Assembly (NCBI GenBank): GCA_965221455.1
Contig: OZ244890.1
Span: 620,001-684,000 of the forward strand
Length of the DNA stretch: 64,000 nt
Direction of reading: 5' to 3'
Source: SMWN01 sp965221455
GTDB lineage: Bacteria > Pseudomonadota > Gammaproteobacteria > Eutrophobiales > Eutrophobiaceae
Shown: positions 43,682 through 53,521 of the stretch, in pieces
Position numbering within the stretch: the stretch's first letter is position 1
Layout: the number at the start of each line of letters is the position of its first letter
Made by a program: the position numbers and the translations under genes
Notes under the pieces: model-generated
Told to the model about the DNA's origin: nothing
Databases searched by the model: none
Seen by the model: only the letters and a program-made list of their open reading frames with translations

Positions 43682-45415
43682 TTATGGACGAATCGTGGCA
43701 TCGTCGTCGTCGTAACCTGACATAATATCCTCATCAACAGCATTATCATTCGACACATCCGCCTTTTGACTACCATCAGAAACTTCCGCAGAGGGGACGT
43801 CTCCTCTCATGATTGTTTCTTCATCATCTTCAGCATTAATAGAATCAGCCGAACCGGAAATATCAAAGTCTGGTTCAGGGAGATCAGTTCCACCAGGCAT
43901 TAATGTCGCCTCATTCCCATCCGCATCCGCATCCGCATCCGCATCCGAGATTACCGTTTTTGAAACCACCGTCATACCCGAATCAGCCATTTCCGGAATC
44001 ACAAATTCAAATTCGACCTTATGCAATCGAATGATATCTCCGTGTTTCAAGCGAACTTCCGATGTCACCGCTCTATTGTTAACAAAAGTTCCGTTAATGC
44101 TGCCTTGATCAGCAATCCAGTAGGAAAAATCTTTATATTCAATCAGTGCATGACGACGGCCGATGGTGGTCTCGGGAATAACAAAATAATTGAGATATTC
44201 GGTATCTTTCCCGGCGACACGTCCCAACATTGTTGGTTTATTACCCAATGCAAAACTCGCTTGATTGGTGGTAATACCATGGATATCGTTTAAATACGCT
44301 TCCTGGGCTGTTTCTTCATCACGAGATTTAGACTTGCTGCCTCTCAACAACATGAGCACCACGGCAATTACTGCCAGGATAAGTACAACCAGGGCAAACA
44401 GAATTAACGTGGAGCGTCGGCGCTCAGATTCGTCAGGAATCTGTGTCGTTGAAACAGGGACTCTTACGATAACAGGTTCCTGTTTTGGCTCGATTACCTT
44501 TTCGATGATCTTTTCGACGATCCTTGTTTCCACTTTCTCAACTATTTCAGGTTCGTCAGGTTTGTTTATTAGTGTATTCAGCTTACTGAATACATCCTGT
44601 AGATCATCCGCCAACAGCGCTCGATAATACTCACCTTCCGTCTTTTGAGCCAATGACTGAATGAGTTCAAAATCTGCATTATCAGTAAAAGCTATGCCAA
44701 AAATTCTAATATCTGCATCAGCGGCATCAGCAGCCAAATCTTCTTTCAGCCATTTCGTTTTTTCCAGATCTCGATCTGCGTTGCCCGTATCAACAATACC
44801 ATCTGTCATAAAAACGATTATTTTTCTTGCTTCTTCTCTGCCGTTATTTTTCAGGTTGTAAATCGCACTTTCCACTGCAGCCGGGCTGTTTGTATACAAA
44901 CCTCTATAATTAATCTGTGACAAACTATCCAATAGCCCCTGTTTGGAAGTTGAAGAAATGTCTGTCAAAGGCACAGCCGTCCGTACATCCTCATCGAATA
45001 TAACAATTGCTATTCGTGTAGATTCATCCAGATTATTAATAAATTCTGTAACGGCATTGTTTGTTAAAAACTGTGGATCATTTTTCTTCATGCTACCCGA
45101 GTTATCCAATACCAGAACAACGTCCTTGATAAGAGAACCTTGTGTAATCTCGGAAGTCCCGGAACTATTGATTTCAATCTCATGCGTCTCTGCCCCAGAT
45201 ATGTCCCCAGCATTTTCTGTTGCCTGATATGTCGTTGCAGGATCAGGAATGTCAATGATTGTCTCTTCGGCCTGGACAGAGTTTTCCTGATCCCCTGATT
45301 CTTCCAATACGGGGTCAGTGAGAATTTCAGCAGGCTCACCTTGGGTAGACCCTGCTAACACCGTGATAGCTGGTCCATACATAAGGCAACTTATTAACAG
45401 GTATCTATAAAACAT
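43682..45415 (-). CDS. Membrane protein with von Willebrand A and FHA domains
   Basis: A 577-residue protein: signal peptide, acidic linker, then a VWA domain with an intact MIDAS (LDNSGSM, a Thr in TNSPAA, and MTDG). A coiled segment rich in Val/Glu and a transmembrane helix (about residues 335-357) follow. A cytosolic FHA domain (TTIGRRHALIEYKDFSYWIADQGSINGTFVNNR) and an acidic tail with a tandem Asp-Ala run complete it. FHA domains bind phosphothreonine, so it may link periplasmic adhesion or metal sensing to cytoplasmic kinase signalling. No kinase gene lies nearby, but a second FHA gene is at 47740. Confidence 0.87.
   Translation of the reverse strand: MFYRYLLISCLMYGPAITVLAGSTQGEPAEILTDPVLEESGDQENSVQAEETIIDIPDPATTYQATENAGDISGAETHEIEINSSGTSEITQGSLIKDVVLVLDNSGSMKKNDPQFLTNNAVTEFINNLDESTRIAIVIFDEDVRTAVPLTDISSTSKQGLLDSLSQINYRGLYTNSPAAVESAIYNLKNNGREEARKIIVFMTDGIVDTGNADRDLEKTKWLKEDLAADAADADIRIFGIAFTDNADFELIQSLAQKTEGEYYRALLADDLQDVFSKLNTLINKPDEPEIVEKVETRIVEKIIEKVIEPKQEPVIVRVPVSTTQIPDESERRRSTLILFALVVLILAVIAVVLMLLRGSKSKSRDEETAQEAYLNDIHGITTNQASFALGNKPTMLGRVAGKDTEYLNYFVIPETTIGRRHALIEYKDFSYWIADQGSINGTFVNNRAVTSEVRLKHGDIIRLHKVEFEFVIPEMADSGMTVVSKTVISDADADADADGNEATLMPGGTDLPEPDFDISGSADSINAEDDEETIMRGDVPSAEVSDGSQKADVSNDNAVDEDIMSGYDDDDATIRP
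43918..43947 (-). repeat. Hexanucleotide microsatellite inside the VWA-FHA gene
   Basis: Five exact copies of CATCCG (plus strand) encode a tandem Asp-Ala run in the acidic tail. Copy-number change adds or removes two residues without a frameshift. Confidence 0.9.
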
Positions 45416-45657
45416 AAATTCTTACTTAATTTAAAGGATCTCTGATTGGGTCTGAGCGAAATAGCCCGTGTTCAAATATGGTCGTATTTGATACCCCATA
45501 AAAACAAGCGGATTAGAATGATGTCCGATGCAAATAAAATTCGGGCACAAGAGTCAAATTCATGACTTAACCAAAAACTCCTGAATCGATAATTAACGGG
45601 GATACATTACAGGAGGTTACGCCAACGATAGACATTTTTCCATGTAAACCACATTGG

Positions 45658-46494
45658 CTAGCCTGTTTCATCTGTTACCACTGGTCTACCAGGATCCGAA
45701 CACCAATCGCTCCATGAACCTGCATAAAGACGGGGAGCATCAAAACCAGCGTGCGCAACGGCCAAGATATTGTGACAGGCTGTGATACCGGAACCGCAAT
45801 AGAACACTGCATCCCTGGGTTCTGTATCGCCAAAAACTCTTGCAAATTCCTGTCGTAATTGTCCAGACTCCTTGAAAAACCCATTGGTATCGAGATTGTG
45901 CCTCCAAAAACGATTGACAGCACCCGGGATATGCCCCGCCGCTTTGTCCAGCAGCTCACTTTTCCCACTATAACGCTGAGGATCACGAGAATCAACCAGT
46001 AACCCGGATGCCAACACATCGTCAACGACAACCAACCATTGCTTGTGAGGCACTCCTTGAAAATCCGTACTCACCTTCCTTTCTTCTCCCTGCGCTGTAG
46101 GCAGCCCGGCCTTTTCCCACGCATGCCATCCACCATCAAGAACAGCAACAGCTTCATGTCCCATGTATCTCAGCATCCACCAGAGTCTGCCGGCAAAACC
46201 GGCGCAAGCGTTGTCATAGACGATAACTTGTGAATCATGATGAACGCCGAGACGGGAAAATAATCGGTCAAACGCGTCTTCAGTAGGTAATGGATGGCGC
46301 CCCTGATCAGTGATCTGAGTTCCACTTAAATCATCATGCACATCTGCATAGATTGCACCTCGTATATGCGACGATAAGTACGCACGCCTACCCGCATTCA
46401 TATCCGTAAGGTCGTAACTACAGTCAACGATAACCCAATTCGGTTTATTCAGATTCTCCAACAATACATACTGATCTATAAGTATCTTATACAT
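45658..46494 (-). CDS. Sulfurtransferase with two rhodanese domains (SseA/TST type)
   Basis: A 278-residue tandem rhodanese. The inactive N-terminal domain ends around VIYDNACAGFAGRLWWMLRYMGHEAVAVLDGGWHAW. The catalytic loop in the C-terminal domain is CGSGITAC, the 3-mercaptopyruvate sulfurtransferase type (CG[ST]GVTA). It transfers sulfane sulfur to cyanide or thiol acceptors. Likely cytosolic because no signal peptide is seen. Whether thiosulfate or mercaptopyruvate is the donor is uncertain. Confidence 0.9.
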   Translation of the reverse strand: MYKILIDQYVLLENLNKPNWVIVDCSYDLTDMNAGRRAYLSSHIRGAIYADVHDDLSGTQITDQGRHPLPTEDAFDRLFSRLGVHHDSQVIVYDNACAGFAGRLWWMLRYMGHEAVAVLDGGWHAWEKAGLPTAQGEERKVSTDFQGVPHKQWLVVVDDVLASGLLVDSRDPQRYSGKSELLDKAAGHIPGAVNRFWRHNLDTNGFFKESGQLRQEFARVFGDTEPRDAVFYCGSGITACHNILAVAHAGFDAPRLYAGSWSDWCSDPGRPVVTDETG

Positions 46495-46609
46495 GGCTAT
46501 TACCGGTCTTGAGATATTTCATAATATGTGGAATTGTCTGACATTATAACTTCCAGCATAAAACGTGGACTATTTTAGGAAACGTTATTCTTTCAAGAAT
46601 CTCACGACA

Positions 46610-47659
46610 ATGCGCTACCGCTTACTCAAAAACATCCTTCGTGCTCTTTTGCTTACCGTTGGTCACTACACTTTGTGCCTCAATCAATTATTACCTGCAA
46701 TCTGTCTCCGGTCACCTGGAAATCAAGTCTAAAAAACATCCCATTTCTGATCTCCTTAATTCCGGGAAGATGGACAGCATCACCCGTGAAAGATTTAGAT
46801 CTTGTCCTTCAATTGAGAAAATTTGCAGTCCAGCATTCGAGTCTACCTAAAAATAGGAGCTATCCAGAATACATTGACGTGAAACGAGACTATGTCGCCT
46901 GGAATATCTTTGCCGCACCAGAATTCTCGCTCAGGCCAAAACAGTCCTGCTTTTTATTCGTCGGTTGTCTAAATTATCGAGGTTACTTTCCTAAATCTGC
47001 CGCCTTGCAATATGCCGAAACATTAAGAGCATAAAACCATGACACTTATGTCAGTGGTGTCACAGCTTATTCAACTTCAGGTTCGTTAAATGATCCTGTG
47101 TTCAACACGATGTTGAGTCGAGGTAATTTGTATCTCGCAAGTGTGATCTTTCATGAACTTGCACATCAAAAAGTATACGTCGAGAACGATAGTGCTTTCA
47201 ATGAAGCGTTTGCAGAGCCAGTTGCTCTGACGGGTGTTCGTTCATGGCTAAAAATTAATGGCACCGAAATATCAACACTCGAGTTTGCAAATCAACAGAA
47301 AAAAAGGCTTTTTTGTTAAACTGGTTCTCAAGCATAAATCAGCATTGGGAAAGTATATGATTCAAACCTGACAGAAACCGAAAAAAGGGAACGAAAGAGT
47401 CAAATACCAACTCGCCTGACCAGGGAATATGGGGTGCAATATCAATCTGGAAATGAACCTGCAGGATATCAACTTGAATAATGCAAAATTATCGACCGTC
47501 ATCACCTGCCAAAACCATGTTGCAGGCTTTCTATCCATCTTTCATGCCAGCCATGGTGATTACAGGAAATTCCATGAGATGATCTCTCATTTGACCCGAT
47601 TCACGCCAAACCGGTGGAATGCTATACTTGAGCATGAAATTACAGAATTTCACTGCTAG
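46610..47659 (+). pseudogene. Broken putative aminopeptidase (COG4324/DUF2265-like)
   Basis: Family phrases appear in order but in different frames: INYYLQSVSGHLEIKSKKHPISDLL, VAWNIFAAPEFSLRPKQSCF...VGCLNYRGYF, VIFHELAHQKVYVENDSAFNEAFAEP, then NNAKLSTVITCQ near the end. At least four frameshifts and stops separate them. The HELAH zinc motif survives. It was probably a membrane-anchored metallopeptidase (N-terminal hydrophobic start at 46610). Decay or clustered sequence errors are both possible, but the number of breaks favours decay. Confidence 0.85.
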
Positions 47660-47739
47660 AATCCACTTTCAGATTCACCGTGAACAGATTAGCATTAGTG
47701 ACCGATGACACTGGTTAGTGCCTGGGAGAAACTTGATAA

Positions 47740-48621
47740 ATGCTGGATAAACTCTTTGCAAAACCATTGCAGCTGAGGATCGGAGAACAAGAACTCAGTT
47801 TTACATCAATTGCAGATTTTGAATTCTGTCTCTCGAGCAGAACTTCGGTGCCTCTATCAAAGATCACGGCTATGGTCAAGAGCACTGCAAAACAGTTGCA
47901 AACAGAAGCTCATACCATAAAAGATATCGAGAAACGTTTCGTGGCGATTTTGTCTCTAGCAATTGAAGATTCCTCCAGTATCAGCCGTTCGCTCAAAGAA
48001 CTTGATATGTCTATTTTTTCACAGGATCATTCATGGAGAAATATTATTTCAGCCTTGAATGAGGGTGGTGATGAATTTAATCCTTTCCGTAGAATAGCTT
48101 TGGTGAAATATATGCAGTACCTGTCATCACGCCAGGATATTATTAAACATCTGTACTCTGAAAAGAAAAAAACGGCGCCCGAAAAAAAAGACAGCGAACC
48201 TAATCAGATGGATGAAGCATTTAAGGACACATTAATCTTTGAAAATATTGTATCGGAACCAAGCAGTTATAACTCTAATGGTGGTGAATTTGAGCGTATG
48301 CCCAAGGGCGAACCAATCACTGCCGCTCTTAAACGCAACGAACGTATCATTATCATGCTGTCAAAACACAAGTGTGAAATCGAGGCAAATGGGCAAATTT
48401 ATTTCATTGATCAGAGTGGTCGGAAACACGTCCTGGACATGGGCCGTAATGTCGTTGGTAGAGATGCTGCCAGTACCGTTACCATTGATCCGGAATTAAG
48501 GGATGTCTCCAGGATACATGTCGTCATTGAGAACCTGGGGAATAACTCGCTACAATTAACAGATTTTTCTTCACATGGAACATATATACCGACAACACTC
48601 CTTGAAGAATATTCCAGATGA
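47740..48621 (+). CDS. FHA domain protein
   Basis: A 293-residue soluble protein. The first 180 residues are helical and unassigned. The C-terminal 90 residues form an FHA domain: RNVVGRDAASTVTIDPELRDVSRIHVVIENLGNNSLQLTDFSSHGTYI with the GR, SRIH and S-x-G-T signature residues. It would read a phosphothreonine partner. It is one of two FHA genes within 4 kb, separated by the aminopeptidase pseudogene. Confidence 0.85.
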   Translation: MLDKLFAKPLQLRIGEQELSFTSIADFEFCLSSRTSVPLSKITAMVKSTAKQLQTEAHTIKDIEKRFVAILSLAIEDSSSISRSLKELDMSIFSQDHSWRNIISALNEGGDEFNPFRRIALVKYMQYLSSRQDIIKHLYSEKKKTAPEKKDSEPNQMDEAFKDTLIFENIVSEPSSYNSNGGEFERMPKGEPITAALKRNERIIIMLSKHKCEIEANGQIYFIDQSGRKHVLDMGRNVVGRDAASTVTIDPELRDVSRIHVVIENLGNNSLQLTDFSSHGTYIPTTLLEEYSR

Positions 48622-48745
48622 ACTTTTTCACATCATCTTGCAAATAACATTGGCTAAAATACTGCAAGTATACTTTTAAGGTTGCATATTTTTTAGTTGT
48701 AGTAGCATAAATATAATTACTTAAAAACCCATACATAACGACGAA

Positions 48746-49373
48746 ATGAATCGCACATTCAACGCCATTGATGTGGAAACGGCAAATGCTAAGCGCTCGA
48801 TCATTTGCCAGATTGGAATCGTGCGCGTCTGCGATGGCAAGATAGCGGACAAATGGAAAACGTTTGTAAACCCTGAAGATTGGTTCGATCCTTTTAATGT
48901 ATCCATTCATGGAATTGGTGAGAATAAAGTCAAAGACGCACCGACGATGCCTGAAATCAGAAACGAACTACACCAACGACTGCGTGGATCAATACTGGTT
49001 TCACACGCTACATTTGACAGTTCCGCCTTTGAACAAGCAATGCACAAATACAAGATTGAGCAATTACAAGTCAAATGGCTTGACAGTTCTCGAATCGTTC
49101 GACGTGCCTGGCCCGAAGAATATGCAAAAGGTGGATACGGACTGAAAAATGTCGCCGCTGATTGTGCCGCAAAATCAGGCTGTCGCGTAACCGACTCGGT
49201 AACCAAGAGCACCTCTATGCTTGTGGTTGGGATCCAGGACACCGGGAGACTGGGCAGGTTATGCTAAGAGTTCAAGGCATCGGAAAGCTGAAGAACTCAG
49301 CGAGGTTGATTTCCTTGATATCGTTGGGTGGTATAACAACGACCAGCCCTATTCTGAAACTGGAAGAAAATGA
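48746..49373 (+). pseudogene. DnaQ-like 3'-5' exonuclease fused to a broken BRCT domain
   Basis: The N-terminus FNAIDVETANAKRSIICQIGIVR has the DxE of a DEDD exonuclease, and SHATFDSSAFEQA follows. The frame then jumps from GLKNVAADCA straight into AKSGCRVTDSVTKSTSMLVVG, which is the middle of a BRCT domain. The exonuclease III motif (H-x4-D) and the start of the BRCT domain are missing, as if deleted in frame. A frameshift near 49258 then moves the rest (AKSSRHRKAEEL...) to another frame ending at 49373. Likely inactive. Confidence 0.8.
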
Positions 49374-49443
49374 CTTCGCTGGCATCAATATCCCGATCAA
49401 GCCGTTGCGATGCAGAACGGATGATTGTCTTTAAGGTAAAAAA

Positions 49444-50172
49444 ATGACTGTAGACACATTTAATATTGATAAATTATCAGTTGAATATATCAATAAAACA
49501 CCTGCCGAAATTTTGGCTCTGGCAATAGAACATTTCGAAAATATTTCGATTTCATTTAGCGGCGCAGAGGATGTTGTGCTTATCGATATGGCAACTAAAA
49601 TCAAATCAAATATAAAAGTATTTTCTCTGGATACAGGCAGGCTGCATCCTGAAACATACCGGTTCATGGAACGAGTAAAAGAGCACTACAACATTAATAT
49701 TGACTTCATGTCACCCGATCACGAGCAACTGGAAAAATTTGTCTACGAGAAAGGTTTATACAGTTTCTATAAAGACGGTCACCATGAATGCTGCGGAATT
49801 CGCAAGGTGATGCCACTACGTCGCGTATTATCAACACTTGATGCCTGGGTAACAGGTCAACGTCGAGATCAGAACCCGGATACTCGACAAAATATTCCTG
49901 TCATGCAAAAAGATAATGCTTTCTCTACAGAAGATAAAATATTAATCAAATTCAATCCCCTATCTCTCTGGACTACCGACCAGGTTTGGCAATATATCCA
50001 TAACCATGATGTTCCTTATAATGAACTTCATACAAAAGGATTCGCAAGTATTGGCTGTGAGCCTTGTACTCGTGCGATCCTCCCGAATCAACATGAGCGA
50101 ATGGGGCGCTGGTGGTGGGAAGAAGCTGTTCAAAAAGAATGTGGTTTACATCTGGACAATCTCAAAAAGTAG
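49444..50172 (+). CDS. cysH: Assimilatory adenylyl-sulfate (APS) reductase, CysH family
   Basis: A 242-residue CysH. The PP-loop-like SFSGAEDVVLIDM, YEKGLYSFYKDGHHECCGIRKVMPLRRVL and GCEPCTRAI supply the CC...CxxC cysteines that bind a [4Fe-4S] cluster. This marks the APS- rather than PAPS-dependent branch. The terminal ECGLH is the catalytic Cys tail. It reduces activated sulfate to sulfite for cysteine synthesis. A thioredoxin-like gene starts 10 bases downstream; it may be the reductant, by inference. Confidence 0.95.
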   Translation: MTVDTFNIDKLSVEYINKTPAEILALAIEHFENISISFSGAEDVVLIDMATKIKSNIKVFSLDTGRLHPETYRFMERVKEHYNINIDFMSPDHEQLEKFVYEKGLYSFYKDGHHECCGIRKVMPLRRVLSTLDAWVTGQRRDQNPDTRQNIPVMQKDNAFSTEDKILIKFNPLSLWTTDQVWQYIHNHDVPYNELHTKGFASIGCEPCTRAILPNQHERMGRWWWEEAVQKECGLHLDNLKK

Positions 50173-50181
50173 GGATGCTCC

Positions 50182-50517
50182 GTGCGTATTACCATGGTCA
50201 AGAAAATTCTGAAGGATGGCCGCCCTTGTCGAAAATGTGCAGAGGTGTTAAATCAACTGGAGGAGAACAGGCTACTGGATCGAATTCATCAGATCGTGAT
50301 CGCCGATGAACGAGATCCGGAAAGTGAAGGCATGCTCATAGCCAAAAAGCATAACGTATCACTGGCGCCGTTTTTCGTTGTTGAAGAGGATGGGCAACCG
50401 GCAAAAATCTACACTCTTTATTTTAAATTCGTTAAGGAAGTCCTTGCTAAAAAGATTTCTGAACAACAAGAAAGTAAAGAACTCCTGGAACAAAACCCGG
50501 ATATTGATTACCTGTAG
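50182..50517 (+). CDS. Thioredoxin-fold protein with a CRKC motif
   Basis: A 111-residue protein with GRPCRKCAEVLNQLEENRLLDRIHQIVIAD, a CxxC at the start of a helix, and the cis-Pro strand in LAPFFVVEEDG. It is thioredoxin- or glutaredoxin-like and cytosolic. It begins with GTG 50182; ATG 50194 is an alternative. Its position right after cysH suggests it may serve sulfate reduction. No closer family is known to me. Confidence 0.8.
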   Translation: MRITMVKKILKDGRPCRKCAEVLNQLEENRLLDRIHQIVIADERDPESEGMLIAKKHNVSLAPFFVVEEDGQPAKIYTLYFKFVKEVLAKKISEQQESKELLEQNPDIDYL

Positions 50518-50900
50518 CTTTGCTAAAGTAAATCAACCTAACCATGCACAGATTAGGCAATCGACCAGAAAAATATCCTGGTATTAAAATACCAGATCAG
50601 TTATTTTCAGTATCAACCCTTCTGTGATTTGGACAAGTTGAATCCGCAAGTTATAACTATATGAATTATTCATATTTAACATTCTGAAGCAGTCAGAATG
50701 CATCGTGATATTTTTGTACGTATCACAATTATCGTCCAAAATTTGAGACAAAAACCATGAATATTCACCAACTGAAAAATACCATTTCATGTCTGAAACC
50801 AATGGTTCCATATTTTATAATATTAAATTAACATGAATCCAGACCAGGTGCATATTCATATCTTTAAGCGTTTAACCGATATAACTTGAAAGAGGTATTT
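50518..50900. other. Intergenic region, no supported gene
   Basis: A minus-strand frame at 50584-50811 (75 codons) has no recognisable features. The stretch is AT-rich and probably holds the terminator of the cysH operon and the promoter of the next gene, neither clearly visible. Confidence 0.35.
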
Positions 50901-51128
50901 ATGTTTGAACATGATGGGGAAATTGTTGAAGTATTGTTAAAAGAAAATGCAGACTTTAAAAGACTATATGATAAATATTCAAGTTTAAAAAGGGATGTTG
51001 ATAATGGAAACGCAGGTAGCATTACTATTAAGGATATGGAGCTTGAAGGAATGAAAAAAGAAAAATTATTTTTGAAGGATCAAATGACCCTGATAATTGA
51101 AGAATACAGACGAGACCAGGCCACTTAA
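50901..51128 (+). CDS. DUF465 (YdcH-like) small coiled-coil protein
   Basis: A 75-residue protein, MFEHDGEIVEVLLKENADFKRLYDKYSSLKRDV..., typical of DUF465: a short helical hairpin. AGAGGT lies just before the ATG at 50901; a five-residue upstream extension is less likely. Function unknown. The final third of the gene and 40 bases beyond are repeated at 51775-51898. Confidence 0.85.
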   Translation: MFEHDGEIVEVLLKENADFKRLYDKYSSLKRDVDNGNAGSITIKDMELEGMKKEKLFLKDQMTLIIEEYRRDQAT

Positions 51129-51153
51129 CATTTCCCATGTAGATAAGACAATC

Positions 51154-51666
51154 TCAAGAATTTAAAATGCCCCTGTAAACTCTGCCACAAAGCTCGCCAG
51201 ATTGAAGCCCCTCTAATACATGCAAAATTTCTCTTGCATCTCTTCCAATTTTAAATTGTGAATATCTATATATTGGATAGTATCTTGAGGGTCAATGATA
51301 GAGGCCTCTCTTGTTGCAATTCCTTGCTTGGCTAAAAGTACTCCGTAATCTATGGCGACTTGTTTTGTAATGTCTCCAATCAGAAGATAACCAAGGTCTT
51401 TGAGATCTGTTTCAACCCAACGCTTGTGTGAATGAACGGAATCCACACTACAGCCTATAACCTGTGCATTGAACCTTTTAAATTCATCGCTAAAGTCTCT
51501 AAATTGCGTCAACCCGGTTGGACACACAAGAGTAAAGTCCGGTGGATAAAAGAAAAGCACCACCCATTTATCTCTGTGATCCGATAGCTGAATAGTTTTA
51601 ATTTTTCCACACGTCAAAAAGTGAATCAGCACTAAACTGAGGAGCGGGATGTCCAATTTCCAGCAT
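51154..51666 (-). pseudogene. Broken typical 2-Cys peroxiredoxin
   Basis: From ATG 51666, with a perfect AAGGAGGT nearby, the frame reads LEIGHPAPQFSADSLFDVW and stops. The next frame gives KTIQLSDHRDKWVVLFFYPPDFTLVCPTGLTQF, with the peroxidatic Cys in FTLVCPT, through IATREASIIDP. A second shift restores RDAREILHVLEGLQSGELCG, with the resolving Cys. Two frameshifts inactivate an AhpC/PrxA-type enzyme, unless they are sequencing errors. Direct repeats of the neighbouring DUF465 3' end flank it on both sides. Confidence 0.85.
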
Positions 51667-51774
51667 AAATAGACCTCCTTCAAGAATCTTTGTTAAGTGG
51701 TTAAATTATAGAGGAACAGAGAAAAACCCAAATCCACGAATCTCCACCAAATAGTGAGGTTTCGGTAATAATAT

Positions 51775-51898
51775 GGAATGAAAAAAGAAAAATTATCTTT
51801 GAAGGATCATAAATAGTCCTGATAATTGCGGAATATAGACAGGACCATAACGCTCAATATTTCCCACGTAAATACATAAATCCTGAAAATTTAAAATA
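51775..51898 (+). repeat. Partial duplicate of the DUF465 gene 3' end
   Basis: The segment aligns with 51048-51170, beginning GGAATGAAAAAAG and ending TTTAAAAT. It has diverged by substitutions and carries an early stop. Together the copies enclose the peroxiredoxin pseudogene. Confidence 0.85.
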
Positions 51899-51962
51899 CT
51901 TTTCGAGCTGATTCTCAGGAGGTGATTTTATTTATATGATCAGGAAGTATTACAGGATTTGT

Positions 51963-52745
51963 TTATATTGCGAGGTGAATACCTATCACTAATAACATGC
52001 TGGCCAGGACTGGACGCATGATTTTTTCAGGTAAATATGCGCCAAGATTACTCCCTATGTAAATTCCCGGAAGTGAACCAATCAAAAGACTTCCCAAAAG
52101 TAGATAGTCCACAGTCCCCAAATGTGCATGACCGAGACCAGCAATTGCTGTGATCGGTACAGCATGGGCTAGATCTGTGCCAACGATTGAGATTGCCCGC
52201 ATACGTGGATAAAGAAAAAATAAAATTGCGGCGCCTAATGCTCCCGCACCTACGGATGAAAGTGTAACCAAAAAACCAATCAGCACCCCTGAAAAAATAG
52301 TCAATGGTTTTCTTAGTTGTTTATGCAGAGTTTTGATGCCTAAGAGTTCTTCATTTTGGCTCAGTTTTTGAATTTGGCCTTTAAACAGAAGAGCCAGTGA
52401 TGTCATAATTAAGGCGAAACTTAGAATATCAGTGATGACTTGTTCGTAGTCGATACCTGAAATAACCATTTTTCTCAAAATAAAAATGGATAAGCATGTG
52501 GAGGGTATGCTGCCGATACTAAGTAGTTTCACAATATTCCAGTCAATCGTTTTTCTGGTATGGTGAAAAAATATACCGGTAGATTTGGTTATCGCTGCGT
52601 ACAACAAGTCTGTTCCAACAGCAATTGCGGGCGGGATGGAAAAACCAAGAACCAGGATGGGAGTCATCAACGATCCACCGCCGACACCTGTCAGACCGAC
52701 AACGAAACCGACTAAAAATCCAGTGAATGTATATGCTATGTCCAT
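51963..52745 (-). CDS. TauE/SafE family sulfite/sulfonate exporter
   Basis: The start at 52745 gives MDIAYTFTGFLVGFVVGLTGVGGGSLMTPILVLGF, the classic TauE opening; upstream residues to 52868 overlap transposase-derived sequence. There are eight or so transmembrane helices and a second GxGxG-like half (SVGAGALGAAILFFLYPRMRA). The family exports sulfite, sulfoacetate or similar anions. Proximity to cysH suits a sulfur role but does not prove it. Confidence 0.88.
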   Translation of the reverse strand: MDIAYTFTGFLVGFVVGLTGVGGGSLMTPILVLGFSIPPAIAVGTDLLYAAITKSTGIFFHHTRKTIDWNIVKLLSIGSIPSTCLSIFILRKMVISGIDYEQVITDILSFALIMTSLALLFKGQIQKLSQNEELLGIKTLHKQLRKPLTIFSGVLIGFLVTLSSVGAGALGAAILFFLYPRMRAISIVGTDLAHAVPITAIAGLGHAHLGTVDYLLLGSLLIGSLPGIYIGSNLGAYLPEKIMRPVLASMLLVIGIHLAI

Positions 52746-52839
52746 GCGGCCGCCAAAGAATTGAAACTTATTTGAAAATAAGCTCGTGATATGTAATCTC
52801 TTATTCTGTACCTGAAAGTAATTTTCGGACTTAACTCGC

Positions 52840-53424
52840 AAGAACAACAGAAGGGTTGATACCCGCAAATATCTTGTTGGGTATTGTAATATCCGGGTAT
52901 TTTTTCGGTCGAGTATATAATCTGTACATGGCTATATTGATTTCCTCCTGTGTAATGGCTGTAGAGTCACTCGCCTTTGAAAAGTACTGTCGAATAAAAC
53001 CGCTGGTATTCTTATTCAGACTACGTTCCCAATAGACATAGGCATGCAAAGTAAAATTCTGCATTGAACTTGTCAATGATATTTTACGCTTGCAAATTCT
53101 TTTGTATTGTCTGAGGTCGAGATGTACAACGTACCAATAATGCAGCATTGAGTTCCCCGTCACCAAATCTGAAACGTTTATCGAAAAATAACCCCCCAAT
53201 CAATTGCTGATGCGGTCAACTGATCAGTCGTTACGGTTGTCGCTACCATGGCTTTTGGACGGGGAAATATGAAATCAGGGATTACGGCTGATTTTCCGAT
53301 TGATAGTGGATTCATGGTGATGTAATTTCATGACCGTATCCGTTGTGATTTGTACTGCCTCCATCAATGCAACAATTTGATATCGTACTTTCTGGATAAG
53401 CTGTGTATATTCTCTAATGCTCAT
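52840..53424 (-). pseudogene. IS30-family transposase remnant
   Basis: From ATG 53424 the minus strand reads YTQLIQKVRYQIVALMEA, ending ESTINRKISRNP before a stop. This is the degraded IS30 helix-turn-helix. Further on, YWERSLNKNTSGFIRQYFSKASD...RPKKYPDITIPNKIF is the IS30 C-terminus. The middle catalytic part is largely deleted or garbled. It is a dead copy. Confidence 0.85.
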
Positions 53425-53426
53425 CT

Positions 53427-53520
53427 TTCCTGAGTGGTTAGTAAAGCTGTGAATAAATGTGGCTTATCCACTAACCAATATTTTAAGAGTCGCTCTTGAG
53501 AACTGATTTCACGATACAAT
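53427..53520 (-). mobile_element. IS30-family terminal end
   Basis: The leader between the transposase start and the metallohydrolase gene contains hairpins GTGGTTAG...CTAACC and AAGAGTCGCTCTT, and ends near 53518. A related copy without transposase lies at 21701-21796. Two bases later the next gene begins, so the element inserted right at its start. Confidence 0.6.
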
Positions 53521-53521
53521 T

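Noticed and set aside
50584..50811. 75-codon minus-strand ORF
   Set aside because: No ribosome-binding site, domain or conserved context; AT-rich intergenic DNA.
52831..53199. 122-codon ORF as an intact protein
   Set aside because: Its C-terminal half is an IS30 transposase end and its N-terminal part is garbled; treated as part of a pseudogene.
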